From assembly GCA_958298945.1 (NCBI GenBank), contig OY282608.1, positions 75,998,806-76,062,805 on the forward strand: 64,000 nucleotides of DNA. The letters run 5' to 3'. This document shows positions 1-11,741 of this stretch, one piece after another (positions within the stretch are counted from its first letter, which is position 1; every line of letters begins with the position of its first letter). Source of the DNA: Atherix ibis. Taxonomy: Eukaryota > Arthropoda > Insecta > Diptera > Athericidae. A model generated the notes under the pieces. The model worked only from the letters and a program-made list of their open reading frames with translations. It was not told the origin of the DNA and did not search any database. Made by a program: the position numbers and the translations under genes.

Positions 1-180
1 TTTGTTTGTTGATTTGTTGGTTTGTTGGTTTGTTGGTTTGTTGATTTGTTGGTCTGTTGGTTTGTTGGTTTGTTAGCTTGTTGGTTTGTTGGTTAGTTGG
101 TTTGTTGGTTTGTTGGCTTGTTGGTTTGTTCGTTTTTTGGCTTGTTGGCTTGTTGGTTTGTTGGTTTGTTGGCTTATTGG

Positions 181-1655
181 TTTGTTGGTTTGTTGGTTTG
201 TTCGTTTGTTGGTTTGTTGTTTTGTTGGTTTGTTGGTTTGTTGGTTTGTTCGTTTGTTTGTTTGTTGGTTTGTTCGTTTGTTGGTTTTTTTGTTTGTTGG
301 TTTGTTGGTTTGTTCGTTTGTTGGTTTGTTGGTTTTGTTCGTTTTTTGGTTTGCTGGTTTGTTGGTTTGTTGGTTTGTTAGTTTGTTGGTTTGTTGGTTT
401 GTTTGTTTGTTGGTTTGTTGGTTTCTTCGTTTGTTGGTTTGTTGGTTTGTTGGTTTGTTGGTTTGTCGGTTTATTGGTTTGTTTGTTTGGTGGTTTGTTG
501 GCTTGTTGGCTTGTTGGTTTGTTGGTTTGTTGGTTTGTTGGTTTGTTGGTTTGTTGGTTTGTTGGCTTGTTGGTTTGTTGGTTTGTTGGTTTGTTTGTTT
601 GTTGGCTTGTTCGTTTGTTGGCTTGTTGGTTTGTTGGCTTGTTGGCTTGTTGGTTTGTTAGTTTGTTGGTTTGTTCGTTTGTTCGCTTGTTGGTTTGTTG
701 GTTTGTTGGCTTGTTGGTTTGTTGGTTTGTTGGTTTGTTGGTTAATTTGTTTATTTGTTTGTTTGTTTGTTGCTTTGTCCGTTTGTTGGTTTGTTGGTTT
801 GTTGGTTTGTTGGTTTGTTGGTTTGTTTGTTGGTTGGTTTGTTGGTTTGTTGGTTTGTTGGTTTGTTGGTTTGTTGGTTTGTTCGTTTAATGGCGTGTTA
901 GTTTGTTGGCTTGTTAGTTTGTTGGCTTATTGGCTTGTTGGTTTGTTGGTTTGTTGGTTTGTTGGTTTGTTGGTTTGTTGGTTTGTTGGTTTGTTGGTTT
1001 GTTGGTTTGTTGGTTTGTTGGTTTGTTCGTTTGTTGGTTTTTTGGTTTGTTGGTTTGTTGGTTTGTTAGCTTGTTGGTTTGTTGGCTTGTTGGCTTGTTG
1101 GTTTGTTGGTTTGTTGGTTTGTTGGCTTCTTGGCTTGTTGGTTTGTTGGTTTGTTGGTTTGTTGGTTTGTTGGTTTGTTGGTTTGTTGGTTTGTTGGTTT
1201 GTTGGTTTGTTCGTTTGTTGGCTTGTTGGTTTGTTGGCTTGTTGGCTTGTTGGTTTGTTGGTTTGTTGGTTTGTTGGTTTGTTGGTTTAGTGGTTTGTTG
1301 GCTTGTTGGTTTGTTGGTTTGTTGGTTTGTTGGTTTGTTCGTTTGTTGGTTTTTTTGATTGTTGGTTTGTTGGTTTATTGGTTTGTTGGTTTGTTGATTT
1401 GTTGATTTGTTGGTCTGTTGGTTTGTTGGTTTGTTAGCTTGTTGGCTTGTTAATTTGTTGGTTTGTTGGTTTGTTGGTTTGTTAGTTTGTTGGTTTGTTG
1501 GTTTGTTGGCTTGTTGGTTTGTTGGTTTGTTGGTTTGTTGGTTTGTTCGTTTGTTGGTTTTTTTGTTTGTTGATTTGTTGGTTTGTTGGTTTGTTGGTTT
1601 GTTGATTTGTTGGTCTGTTGGTTTGTTGGCTTGTTAGCTTGTTGGTTTGTTGGTT
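181..1655 (+). repeat. Higher-order block A, copy 1 (partner 2184-3666)
   Basis: Variant order from 181 to about 1655 is repeated at 2184-3666. The offset is 2003 bp up to about 1140, then 2011 bp after one 8-bp unit slipped inside a run of perfect units. Anchors: ttttgttcg at 333 and 2336, the 40-bp marker at 742 and 2745, and a tttagtgg variant near 1286 and 3297. An offset of 2003 is 250 units plus 3 bp, so private indels were copied with the block. Confidence 0.88.
742..781 (+). repeat. 40-bp marker of the higher-order unit (first of 24 copies)
   Basis: This block of five irregular units opens with ttaatttgtttatttg and closes with ctttgtccg. Full or shortened copies start at 742, 2745, 6114, 8131, 8867, 10229, 10685, 11205, 12647, 19718, 22401, 23511, 24538, 25648, 28258, 30900, 32942, 35081, 36245, 38337, 40903, 43027, 45738 and 46690. 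Subtypes follow position: tccgtttg before 13 kb; tccgttgg at 19718, 23511, 25648, 28258 and 30900; tagctttgttcg at 22401, 24538 and 32942; tgctttgttcg from 36 kb. It is the best landmark for building a phylogeny of the blocks. No function is implied. Confidence 0.88.
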
Positions 1656-2183
1656 TGTTGGTTTGTTGGTTTGTTGGCTTGTTGGTTTGTTCGTTTTTTG
1701 GCTTATTGGCTTGTTGGTTTGTTGGTTTATTGGCTTATTGGTTTGTTGGTTTGTTGGTTTGTTCGTTTGTTGGTTTGTTGGTTTGTTGGTTTGTTGGTTT
1801 GTTCGTTTGTTGGTTTGTTGGTTTGTTCGTTTGTTGGTTTTTTTGTTTGTTGGTTTGTTGGTTTGTTCGTTTGTTGGTTTGTTGGTTTTGTTCGTTTGTT
1901 GGTTTGCTGGTTTGTTAGTTTTTTGGTTTGTTAGTTTGTTGGTTTGTTGGTTTGTTTGTTTGTTGGTTTGTTGGTTTGTTCGTTTGTTGGTTTGTTGGTT
2001 TTGTTCGTTTGTTGGTTTGCTGGTTTGTTGGTTTGTTGGTTTGTTAGTTTGTTGGTTTGTTGGTTTGTTTGTTTGTTGGTTTGTTGGTTTCTTCGTTTGT
2101 TGGTTTGTTGGTTTGTTGGTTTGTCGGTTTATTGGTTTGTTTGTTTGTTGGTTTGTTGGCTTGTTGGCTTGTTGGTTTGTTGG

Positions 2184-3666
2184 TTTGTTGGTTTGTTGGT
2201 TTGTTCGTTTGTTGGTTTGTTGTTTTGTTGGTTTGTTGGTTTGTTGGTTTGTTCGTTTGTTTGTTTGTTGGTTTGTTCGTTTGTTGGTTTTTTTGTTTGT
2301 TGGTTTGTTGGTTTGTTCGTTTGTTGGTTTGTTGGTTTTGTTCGTTTTTTGGTTTGCTGGTTTGTTGGTTTGTTGGTTTGTTAGTTTGTTGGTTTGTTGG
2401 TTTGTTTGTTTGTTGGTTTGTTGGTTTCTTCGTTTGTTGGTTTGTTGGTTTGTTGGTTTGTTGGTTTGTCGGTTTATTGGTTTGTTTGTTTGGTGGTTTG
2501 TTGGCTTGTTGGCTTGTTGGTTTGTTGGTTTGTTGGTTTGTTGTTTTGTTGGTTTGTTGGTTTGTTGGCTTGTTGGTTTGTTGGTTTGTTGGTTTGTTTG
2601 TTTGTTGGCTTGTTCGTTTGTTGGCTTGTTGGTTTGTTGGCTTGTTGGCTTGTTGGTTTGTTAGTTTGTTGGTTTGTTCGTTTGTTCGCTTGTTGGTTTG
2701 TTGGTTTGTTGGCTTGTTGGTTTGTTGGTTTGTTGGTTTGTTGGTTAATTTGTTTATTTGTTTGTTTGTTTGTTGCTTTGTCCGTTTGTTGGTTTGTTGG
2801 TTTGTTGGTTTGTTGGTTTGTTGGTTTGTTTGTTGGTTGGTTTGTTGGTTTGTTGGTTTGTTGGTTTGTTGGTTTGTTGGTTTGTTCGTTTAATGGCTTG
2901 TTAGTTTGTTGGCTTGTTAGTTTGTTGGCTTATTGGCTTGTTGGTTTGTTGGTTTGTTGGTTTGTTGGTTTGTTGGTTTGTTGGTTTGTTGGTTTGTTGG
3001 TTTGTTGGTTTGTTGGTTTGTTGGTTTGTTCGTTTGTTGGTTTTTTGGTTTGTTGGTTTGTTGGTTTGTTAGCTTGTTGGTTTGTTGGCTTGTTGGGTTG
3101 TTGGTTTGTTGGTTTGTTGGTTTGTTGGCTTCTTGGCTTGTTGGTTTGTTGGTTTGTTGGTTTGTTGGTTTGTTGGTTTGTTGGTTTGTTGGTTTGTTGG
3201 TTTGTTGGTTTGTTGGTTTGTTCGTTTGTTGGCTTGTTGGTTTGTTGGCTTGTTGGCTTGTTGGTTTGTTGGTTTGTTGGTTTGTTGGTTTGTTGGTTTA
3301 GTGGTTTGTTGGCTTGTTGGTTTGTTGGTTTGTTGGTTTGTTGGTTTGTTCGTTTGTTGGTTTTTTTGATTGTTGGTTTGTTGGTTTATTGGTTTGTTGG
3401 TTTGTTGATTTGTTGATTTGTTGGTCTGTTGGTTTGTTGGTTTGTTAGCTTGTTGGCTTGTTAATTTGTTGGTTTGTTGGTTTGTTGGTTTGTTAGTTTG
3501 TTGGTTTGTTGGTTTGTTGGCTTGTTGGTTTGTTGGTTTGTTGGTTTGTTGGTTTGTTCGTTTGTTGGTTTTTTTGTTTGTTGATTTGTTGGTTTGTTGG
3601 TTTGTTGGTTTGTTGATTTGTTGGTCTGTTGGTTTGTTGGTTTGTTAGCTTGTTGGTTTGTTGGTT
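2184..3666 (+). repeat. Higher-order block A, copy 2
   Basis: Partner of 181-1655. Its right part (about 2809-3672) is itself repeated at 3769-4648 with offsets of 960, 968 and 976 bp, which step by exactly one unit as perfect-unit runs change length. Confidence 0.88.
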
Positions 3667-3768
3667 TGTTGGCTTATTGGTTTGTTGGTTTGTTGGTTTG
3701 TTCGTTTGTTGGTTTGTTGGTTTGTTGGTTTGTTGGTTTGTTCGTTTGTTGGTTTGTTGGTTTGTTCG

Positions 3769-4648
3769 TTTGTTGGTTTGTTGGTTTGTTTGTTGGTTGG
3801 TTTGTTGGTTTGTTGGTTTGTTGGTTTGTTGGTTTGTTGGTTTGTTGGTTTGTTCGTTTAATGGCTTGTTAGTTTGTTGGCTTGTTAGTTTGTTGGCTTA
3901 TTGGCTTGTTGGTTTGTTGGTTTGTTGGTTTGTTGGTTTGTTGGTTTGTTGGTTTGTTGGTTTGTTGGTTTGTTGGTTTGTTGGTTTGTTGGTTTGTTCG
4001 TTTGTTGGTTTTTTGGTTTGTTGGTTTGTTGGTTTGTTAGCTTGTTGAGTTGTTGGCTTGTTGGCTTGTTGGTTTGTTGGTTTGTTGGTTTGTTGGCTTC
4101 TTGGCTTGTTGGTTTGTTGGTTTGTTGGTTTGTTGGTTTGTTGGTTTGTTGGTTTGTTGGTTTGTTGGTTTGTTGGTTTGTTGGTTTGTTCGTTTGTTGG
4201 CTTGTTGGTTTGTTGGCTTGTTGGCTTGTTGGTTTGTTGGTTTGTTGGTTTGTTGGTTTGTTGGTTTGTTGGTTTAGTGGTTTGTTGGCTTGTTGGTTTG
4301 TTGGTTTGTTGGTTTGTTGGTTTGTTCGTTTGTTGGTTTTTTTGATTTTTGGTTTGTTGGTTTATTGGTTTGTTGGTTTGTTGATTTGTTGATTTGTTGG
4401 TCTGTTGGTTTGTTGGTTTGTTAGCTTGTTGGCTTGTTAATTTGTTGGTTTGTTGGTTTGTTGGTTTGTTAGTTTGTTGGTTTGTTGGTTTGTTGGCTTG
4501 TTGGTTTGTTGGTTTGTTGGTTTGTTGGTTTGTTCGTTTGTTGGTTTTTTTGTTTGTTGATTTGTTGGTTTGTTGGTTTGTTGGTTTGTTGATTTGTTGG
4601 TCTGTTGGTTTGTTGGTTTGTTAGCTTGTTGGTTTGTTGGTTTGTTGG
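3769..4648 (+). repeat. Third copy of the right half of block A
   Basis: Matches about 2809-3672. It begins just after a ttcg unit near 3768 with the double half-unit variant tttgtttgttggttgg, and runs through ggtctg and ttagcttg landmarks. Farther right it stays in register with 1407-2178 at an offset of 2987 bp (to about 5158), so it joins two segments that are contiguous in copy 1. Confidence 0.82.
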
Positions 4649-6370
4649 TTTGTTGGTTTGTTGGCTTGTTGGTTTGTTCGTTTTTTGGCTTATTGGCTTG
4701 TTGGTTTGTTGGTTTATTGGCTTATTGGTTTGTTGGTTTGTTGGTTTGTTCGTTTGTTGGTTTGTTGGTTTGTTGGTTTGTTGGTTTGTTCGTTTGTTGG
4801 TTTGTTGGTTTGTTCGTTTGTTGGTTTTTTTGTTTGTTGGTTTGTTGGTTTGTTCGTTTGTTGGTTTGTTGGTTTTGTTCGTTTGTTGGTTTGCTGGTTT
4901 GTTAGTTTTTTGGTTTGTTAGTTTGTTGGTTTGTTGGTTTGTTTGTTTGTTGGTTTGTTGGTTTGTTCGTTTGTTGGTTTGTTGGTTTTGTTCGTTTGTT
5001 GGTTTGCTGGTTTGTTGGTTTGTTGGTTTGTTAGTTTGTTGGTTTGTTGGTTTGTTTGTTTGTTGGTTTGTTGGTTTCTTCGTTTGTTGGTTTGTTGGTT
5101 TGTTGGTTTGTCGGTTTATTGGTTTGTTTGTTTGTTGGTTTGTTGGCTTGTTGGCTTGTTCGTTTGTTGGTTTGTTGGTTTGTTGGTTTGTTGGTTTGTT
5201 AGTTTGTTGGCTTGTTGGTTTGTTGGTTTGTTGGTTTGTTTGTTTGTAGGCTTGTTCGTTTGTTGGCTTGTTGGTTTGTTGGCTTGTTGGCTTGTTGGTT
5301 TGTTGGTTTGTTGGTTTGTTGGTTTATTGGTTTGTTGGTTTGTTGGTTTGTTGGTTTGTTGGTTTGTTGGTTTGTTAGTTTGTTGGTTTGTTCGTTTGTT
5401 GGTTTGTTGGTTTGTTGGTTTGTTGGTTTGTTGGTTTTTTGATTTGTCGGTTTGTTGGTTTGTTTGTTTGTTGGTTTGTTGGTTTCTTTGTTTGTTGGGT
5501 TGTTGGTTAGTTGGTTTGTTGGTTTGTTGGTTTTTTGGTTTGTTGGTTTGTTGGTTTTTTGGTTTGTTGGCTTGTTGGTTTGTTGGTTTGTTTGTATGCT
5601 GGTTTGTTCGTTTGTTGGTTTTTTGGTTTGTTGGTTTTTTGGTTTGTTGGTTTGTTGGTTTGTTGGTTTGTTCGCTATTGGCTTGTTGGTTTGTTGGCTT
5701 GTTGGCTTGTTGGCTTGTTGGTTTGTTGGTTTGTTTGTTTCTTTGTTTGTTGGTTTGTTGGTTTGTTGGTTTGTTGGTTTGTTGGTTTGTTGGTTTGTTG
5801 GTTTGTTGGTTTGTTGGTCTGTTGGTTTATTGGTTTTTTGGTTTGCTGGTTTGTTGGTTTGTTCGTTTGTTGGTTTGTTTGTTTATTTGTTTGTTGGTTT
5901 GTTGTTTTGTTGGTTTGTTCGTTTGTTCGTTTGTTGGCTTGTTGGTTTGTTGGCTTGTTGGTTTTTTGGTTTGTTGGCTTGTTGGTTTGTTGGTTTGTTG
6001 GTTTGTTGGTTTGTTGGTTTGTTGGTTTGTTGGTTTGTTGGTTTGTTGGTTTGTTCGTTTGTTCGCTTGTTGGTTTGTTGGTTTGTTGGCTTGTTGGTTT
6101 GTTGGTTTGTTGGTTTATTTGTTTGTTTGTTTGTTGCTTTGTCCGTTTGTTGGTTTGTTGGTTTGTTGGTTTGTTGGTTTGTTTGTTGGTTGGTTTGTTG
6201 GTTTGTTGGTTTGTTGGTTTGTTGGTTTGTTCGTTTAATGGTTTGTTTGTTTGTTGGCTTGTTGGTTTGTTGGCTTATTGGCTTGTTGGTTTGTTGGTTT
6301 GTTGATTTGTTGGCTTGTTGGTTTGTTAGTTTGTTGGTTTGTTCGTTTGTTGGTTTGTTGGTTTGTTGGT
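4361..6370 (+). repeat. About 2.01-kb tandem unit, copy 1
   Basis: First half of a head-to-tail dimer with 6370-8295. Offset is 2009 bp on the left (ttttgttcg at 4873 and 6882, and at 4986 and 6995) and 2017 bp on the right (ttcgctattgg near 5673 and 7690; 32-bp marker at 6114 and 8131). Similarity begins near the doubled gatttg units and ends shortly after tttaatgg near 6235. Confidence 0.88.
5430..5960 (+). repeat. Cassette with the 7-bp ctattgg unit (one of five)
   Basis: A shortened unit after ttcg, reading ctattgg or ttattgg, occurs near 5673, 7690, 19259, 30441 and 44267. In each case tttgtcgg lies upstream and a run of cttgttgg units downstream. The two zone 1 copies have C, the three later copies T. 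This ties zone 1 to later zones despite their different markers. Confidence 0.8.
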
Positions 6371-8295
6371 TTGTTGGTTTGTTGGTTTGTTGATTTGTTG
6401 ATTTGTTGGTCTGTTGGTTTGTTGGTTTGTTAGCTTGTTGGCTTGTTAATTTGTTGGTTTGTTGGTTTGTTGGTTTGTTAGTTTGTTGGTTTGTTGGTTT
6501 GTTGGCTTGTTGGTTTGTTGGTTTGTTGGTTTGTTGGTTTGTTCGTTTGTTGGTTTTTTTGTTTGTTGATTTGTTGGTTTGTTGGTTTGTTGGTTTGTTG
6601 ATTTGTTGGTCTGTTGGTTTGTTGGTTTGTTAGCTTGTTGGTTTGTTGGTTTGTTGGTTTGTTGGTTTGTTGGCTTGTTGGTTTGTTCGTTTTTTGGCTT
6701 ATTGGCTTGTTGGTTTGATGGTTTATTGGCTTATTGGTTTGTTGGTTTGTTGGTTTGTTCGTTTGTTGGTTTGTTGGTTTGTTGGTTTGTTGGTTTGTTC
6801 GTTTGTTGGTTTGTTGGTTTGTTCGTTTGTTGGTTTTTTTGTTTGTTGGTTTGTTGGTTTGTTCGTTTGTTGGTTTGTTGGTTTTGTTCGTTTGTTGGTT
6901 TGCTGGTTTGTTAGTTTTTTGGTTTGTTAGTTTGTTGGTTTGTTGGTTTGTTTGTTTGTTGGTTTGTTGGTTTGTTCGTTTGTTGGTTTGTTGGTTTTGT
7001 TCGTTTGTTGGTTTGCTGGTTTGTTGGTTTGTTGGTTTGTTAGTTTGTTGGTTTGTTGGTTTGTTTGTTTGTTGGTTTGTTGGTTTCTTCGTTTGTTTGT
7101 TTGTTGGTTTGTTGGTTTGTCGGTTTATTGGTTTGTTTGTTTGTTGGTTTGTTGGCTTGTTGGCTTGTTCGTTTGTTGGTTTGTTGGTTTGTTGGTTTGT
7201 TGGTTTGTTTGTTTGTTGGCTTGTTGGTTTGTTGGTTTGTTGGTTTGTTTGTTTGTAGGCTTGTTCGTTTGTTGGCTTGTTGGTTTGTTGGCTTGTTGGC
7301 TTGTTGGTTTGTTGGTTTGTTGGTTTGTTGGTTTATTGGTTTGTTGGTTTGTTGGTTTGTTGGTTTGTTGGTTTGTTGGTTTGTTAGTTTGTTGGTTTGT
7401 TCGTTTGTTGGTTTGTTGGTTTGTTGGTTTGTTGGTTTGTTGGTTTGTTGGTTTTTTGATTTGTCGGTTTGTTGGTTTGTTTGTTTGTTGGTTTGTTGGT
7501 TTCTTTGTTTGTTGGGTTGTTGGTTAGTTGGTTTGTTGGTTTGTTGGTTTTTTGGTTTGTTGGTTTGTTGGTTTTTTGGTTTGTTGGCTTGTTCGTTTGT
7601 TGGTTTGTTTGTATGCTGGTTTGTTCGTTTGTTGGTTTTTTGGTTTGTTGGTTTTTTGGTTTGTTGGTTTGTTGGTTTGTTGGTTTGTTCGCTATTGGCT
7701 TGTTGGTTTGTTGGCTTGTTGGCTTGTTGGCTTGTTGGTTTGTTGGTTTGTTTGTTTCTTTGTTTGTTGGTTTGTTGGTTTGTTGGTTTGTTGGTTTGTT
7801 GGTTTGTTGGTTTGTTGGTTTGTTGGTTTGTTGGTCTGTTGGTTTATTGGTTTTTTGGTTTGCTGGTTTGTTGGTTTGTTCGTTTGTTGGTTTGTTTGTT
7901 TATTTGTTTGTTGGTTTGTTGTTTTGTTGGTTTGTTCGTTTGTTCGTTTGTTGGCTTGTTGGTTTGTTGGCTTGTTGGTTTTTTGGTTTGTTGGCTTGTT
8001 GGTTTGTTGGTTTGTTGGTTTGTTGGTTTGTTGGTTTGTTGGTTTGTTGGTTTGTTGGTTTGTTGGTTTGTTCGTTTGTTCGCTTGTTGGTTTGTTGGTT
8101 TGTTGGCTTGTTGGTTTGTTGGTTTGTTGGTTTATTTGTTTGTTTGTTTGTTGCTTTGTCCGTTTGTTGGTTTGTTGGTTTGTTGGTTTGTTTGTTGGTT
8201 GGTTTGTTGGTTTGTTGGTTTGTTCGTTTAATGGTTTGTTTGTTTGTTGGCTTGTTGGTTTGTTGGCTTATTGGCTTGTTGGTTTGTTGGTTTGT
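6370..8295 (+). repeat. About 2.01-kb tandem unit, copy 2
   Basis: Second half of the dimer. Relative to copy 1 it has gained about 8 bp near 7.1-7.4 kb and lost 24 bp (three units) between 8162 and 8231, where the offset falls from 2017 to 1993. Confidence 0.86.
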
Positions 8296-9505
8296 TGGTT
8301 TGTTGGTTTGTTGGTTTGTTGGTTTGTTGGTTTGTTGGTTTGTTGGTTTGTTCGTTTGTTGGTTTTTTGGTTTGTTGGTTTGTTGGTTTGTTGGCTTGTT
8401 GGTTTGTTGGCTTGTTGGCTTGTTGGTTTGTTGGTTTATTGGTTTGTTGGCTTCTTGGCTTGTTGGTTTGTTGGTTTGTTGGTTTGTTGGTTTGTTGGTT
8501 TGTTGGTTTGTTGGTTTGTTGGTTTGTTGGTTTGTTGGTCTGTTAGTTTGTTGGCTTGTTGGTTTGTTGGCTTGTTGGCTTGTTGGTTTGTTGGTTTGTT
8601 GGTTTGTTGGTTTGTTGGTTTGTTGGTTTAGTGGTTTGTTGGCTTGTTGGTTTGTTGGTTTGTTGATTTGTTGGTCTGTTGGTTTGTTGGTTTGTTAGCT
8701 TGTTGGCTTGTTCGTTTGTTGGTTTGTTGGTTTGTTGGTTTGTTGGTTTGTTGGCTTGTTGGTTTGTTGGTTTGTTGGTTTGTTGGTTTGTTCGTTTGTT
8801 GGTTTGTTCGTTTGTTCGCTTGTTGGTTTGTTGGTTTGTTGGCTTGTTGGTTTGTTGGTTTGTTGGTTTATTTGTTTGTTTGTTTGTTGCTTTGTCCGTT
8901 TGTTGGTTTGTTGGTTTGTTGGTTTGTTGGTTTGTTTGTTGGTTGGTTTGTTGGTTTGTTGGTTTGTTGGTTTGTTGGTTTGTTCGTTTAATGGTTTGTT
9001 TGTTTGTTGGCTTGTTGGTTTGTTGGCTTATTGGCTTGTTGGTTTGTTGGTTTGTTGGTTTGTTGGTTTGTTGGTTTGTTGGTTTGTTGGTTTGTTGGTT
9101 TGTTGGTTTGTTCGTTTGTTGGTTTTTTGGTTTGTTGGTTTGTTGGTTTGTTGGCTTGTTGGTTTGTTGGCTTGTTGGCTTGTTGGTTTGTTGGTTTATT
9201 GGTTTGTTGGCTTCTTGGCTTGTTGGTTTGTTGGTTTGTTGGTTTGTTGGTTTGTTGGTTTGTTGGTTTGTTGGTTTGTTGGTTTGTTGGTTTGTTGGTC
9301 TGTTAGTTTGTTGGCTTGTTGGTTTGTTGGCTTGTTGGCTTGTTGGTTTGTTGGTTTGTTGGTTTGTTGGTTTGTTGGTTTGTTGGTTTAGTGGTTTGTT
9401 GGCTTGTTGGTTTGTTGGTTTGTTGATTTGTTGGTCTGTTGGTTTGTTGGTTTGTTAGCTTGTTGGCTTGTTCGTTTGTTGGTTTGTTGGTTTGTTGGTT
9501 TGTTG
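8080..9505 (+). repeat. Tandem duplication with 736-760-bp offset
   Basis: The segment starting at the ttcgcttg unit near 8081 repeats from 8817 (offset 736). After a three-unit insertion in the second copy, offset is 760 bp up to about 8745/9505. Shared order: ttcgcttg, 32-bp marker (8131, 8867), tttaatgg, cttcttgg, ggtctgttag, tttagtgg, ttagcttg. Confidence 0.85.
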
Positions 9506-10420
9506 GTTTGTTGGTTTGTTGGCTTGTTGGTTTGTTGGTTTGTTGGTTTGTTGGTTTGTTCGTTTGTTGGTTTTTTTGTTTGATGATTTGTTGGTTTGTT
9601 GGTTTGTTGGTTTGTTGATTTGTTGGTCTGTTGGTTTGTTGGTTTGTTAGCTTGTTGGTTTGTTGGTTAATTGGTTTGTTGGTTTGTTGGCTTGTTGGTT
9701 TGTTCGTTTTTTTGGCTTGTTGGCTTGTTGGTTTGTTGGTTTGTTGGCTTATTGGTTTGTTGGTTTGTTGGTTTGTTGGTTTGTTGGTTTGTTGGTTTGT
9801 TGGTTTGTTCGTTTGTTTGTTTGTTGGTTTGTTCGTTTGTTGGTTTTTTTGTTTGTTGGTTTGTTGGTTTGTTCGTTTGTTGGTTTGTTGGTTTTGTTCG
9901 TTTGTTGGTTTGCTGGTTTGTTGGTTTGTTGGTTTGTTAGTTTGTTGGTTTGTTGGTTTGTTTGTTTGTTGGTTTGTTGGTTTCTTCGTTTGTTGGTTTG
10001 TTGGTTTGTTGGTTTGTTGGTTTGTCGGTTTGTTGGTTTGTTGGTTTGTTGGCTTGTTGGTTTGTTGGTTTGTTGGTTTGTTTGTTTGTTGGCTTGTTCG
10101 TTTGTTGGCTTGTTGGTTTGTTGGCTTGTTGGCTTGTTGGTTTGTTAGTTTGTTGGTTTGTTCGTTTGTTCGCTTGTTGGTTTGTTGGTTTGTTGGCTTG
10201 TTGGTTTGTTGGTTTGTTGGTTTGTTGGTTAATTTGTTTATTTGTTTGTTTGTTTGTTGCTTTGTCCGTTTGTTGGTTTGTTGGTTTGTTGGTTTGTTGG
10301 TTTGTTTGTTGGTTGGTTTGTTGGTTTGTTGGTTTGTTGGTTTGTTGGTTTGTTCGTTTAATGGTTTGTTTGTTTGTTGGCTTGTTAGTTTGTTGGCTTA
10401 TTGGCTTGTTGGTTTGTTGG
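9404..10420 (+). repeat. Block E, copy 1 (partner 11742-12830)
   Basis: Matches 11742-12830 at offsets 2338, 2346 and then 2418 bp. The last step reflects 72 bp (nine units) missing near 10.03 kb in this copy; the partner and the related block at 391-900 retain them. Anchors: a ttgatgatttg variant near 9582 and 11920, ttttgttcg at 9892 and 12238, the 40-bp marker at 10229 and 12647. Confidence 0.85.
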
Positions 10421-10609
10421 TTTGTTGGTTTGTTGGTTTGTTGGTTTGTTGGTTTGTTGGTTTGTTGGTTTGTTGGTTTGTTGGTTTGTTGGTTTTTTGG
10501 TTTGTTGGTTTGTTGGTTTGTTGGCTTGTTGGTTTGTTGGCTTGTTGGCTTGTTGGTTTGTTGGTTTGTTGGTTTGTTGGTTTGTTGGTTTGTTGGTTTG
10601 TTGGTTTGT

Positions 10610-11640
10610 TGGTTTGTTGGTTTGTTCGTTTGTTCGCTTGTTGGTTTGTTGGTTTGTTGGCTTGTTGGTTTGTTGGTTTGTTGGTTTATTTGTTTGTTTG
10701 TTTGTTGCTTTGTCCGTTTGTTGGTTTGTTGGTTTGTTGGTTTGCTGGTTTGTTTGTTGGTTGGTTTGTTGGTTTGTTGGTTTGTTGGTTTGTTGGTTTG
10801 TTCGTTTAATGGTTTGTTTGTTTGTTGGCTTGTTGGTTTGTTGGCTTATTGGCTTGTTGGTTTGTTGGTTTGTTGGTTTGTTGGTTTGTTGGTTTGTTGG
10901 TTTGTTGGTTTGTTGGTTTGTTGGTTTGTTGGTTTGTTCGTTTGTTGGTTTTTTGGTTTGTTGGTTTGTTGGTTTGTTGGCTTGTTGGTTTGTTGGCTTG
11001 TTGGCTTGTTGGTTTGTTGGTTTATTGGTTTGTTGGCTTCTTGGCTTGTTGGTTTGTTGGTTTGTTGGTTTGTTGGTTTGTTGGTTTGTTGGTTTGTTGG
11101 TTTGTTGGTTTGTTGGTTTGTTGGTCTGTTGGTTTGTTGGTTTGTTCGTTTGTTCGCTTGTTGGTTTGTTGGTTTGTTGGCTTGTTGGTTTGTTGGTTTG
11201 TTGGTTTATTTGTTTGTTTGTTTGTTGCTTTGTCCGTTTGTTGGTTTGTTGGTTTGTTGGTTTGTTGGTTTGTTTGTTGGTTGGTTTGTTGGTTTGTTGG
11301 TTTGTTGGTTTGTTGGTTTGTTCGTTTAATGGTTTGTTTGTTTGTTGGCTTGTTGGTTTGTTGGCTTATTGGCTTGTTGGTTTGTTGGTTTGTTGGTTTG
11401 TTGGTTTGTTGGTTTGTTGGTTTGTTGGTTTGTTGGTTTGTTGGTTTGTTCGTTTGTTGGTTTTTTGGTTTGTTGGTTTGTTGGTTTGTTGGCTTGTTGG
11501 TTTGTTGGCTTGTTGGCTTGTTGGTTTGTTGGTTTATTGGTTTGTTGGCTTCTTGGCTTGTTGGTTTGTTGGTTTGTTGGTTTGTTGGTTTGTTGGTTTG
11601 TTGGTTTGTTGGTTTGTTGGTTTGTTGGTTTGTTGGTCTG
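10610..11640 (+). repeat. Tandem duplication with 520-bp offset
   Basis: About 10610-11129 repeats at 11130-11640. Anchors: ttcgcttg at 10635 and 11155, the 32-bp marker at 10685 and 11205, and ggtctg at 11123 and 11635 (offset 512 there). The second copy also matches 8817-9390 closely, so this is the same ancestral block as the 736-760-bp duplication. Confidence 0.83.
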
Positions 11641-11741
11641 TTAGTTTGTTGGCTTGTTGGTTTGTTGGCTTGTTGGCTTGTTGGTTTGTTGGTTTGTTGG
11701 TTTGTTGGTTTGTTGGTTTGTTGGTTTAGTGGTTTGTTGGC

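Noticed and set aside
742..781. 40-bp marker as a protein-binding box (such as a centromere-protein site)
   Set aside because: It recurs because it travels with duplicated blocks, and it is absent from the last 17 kb. It does not resemble a binding site I know, so conservation here reflects copying, not shown function.
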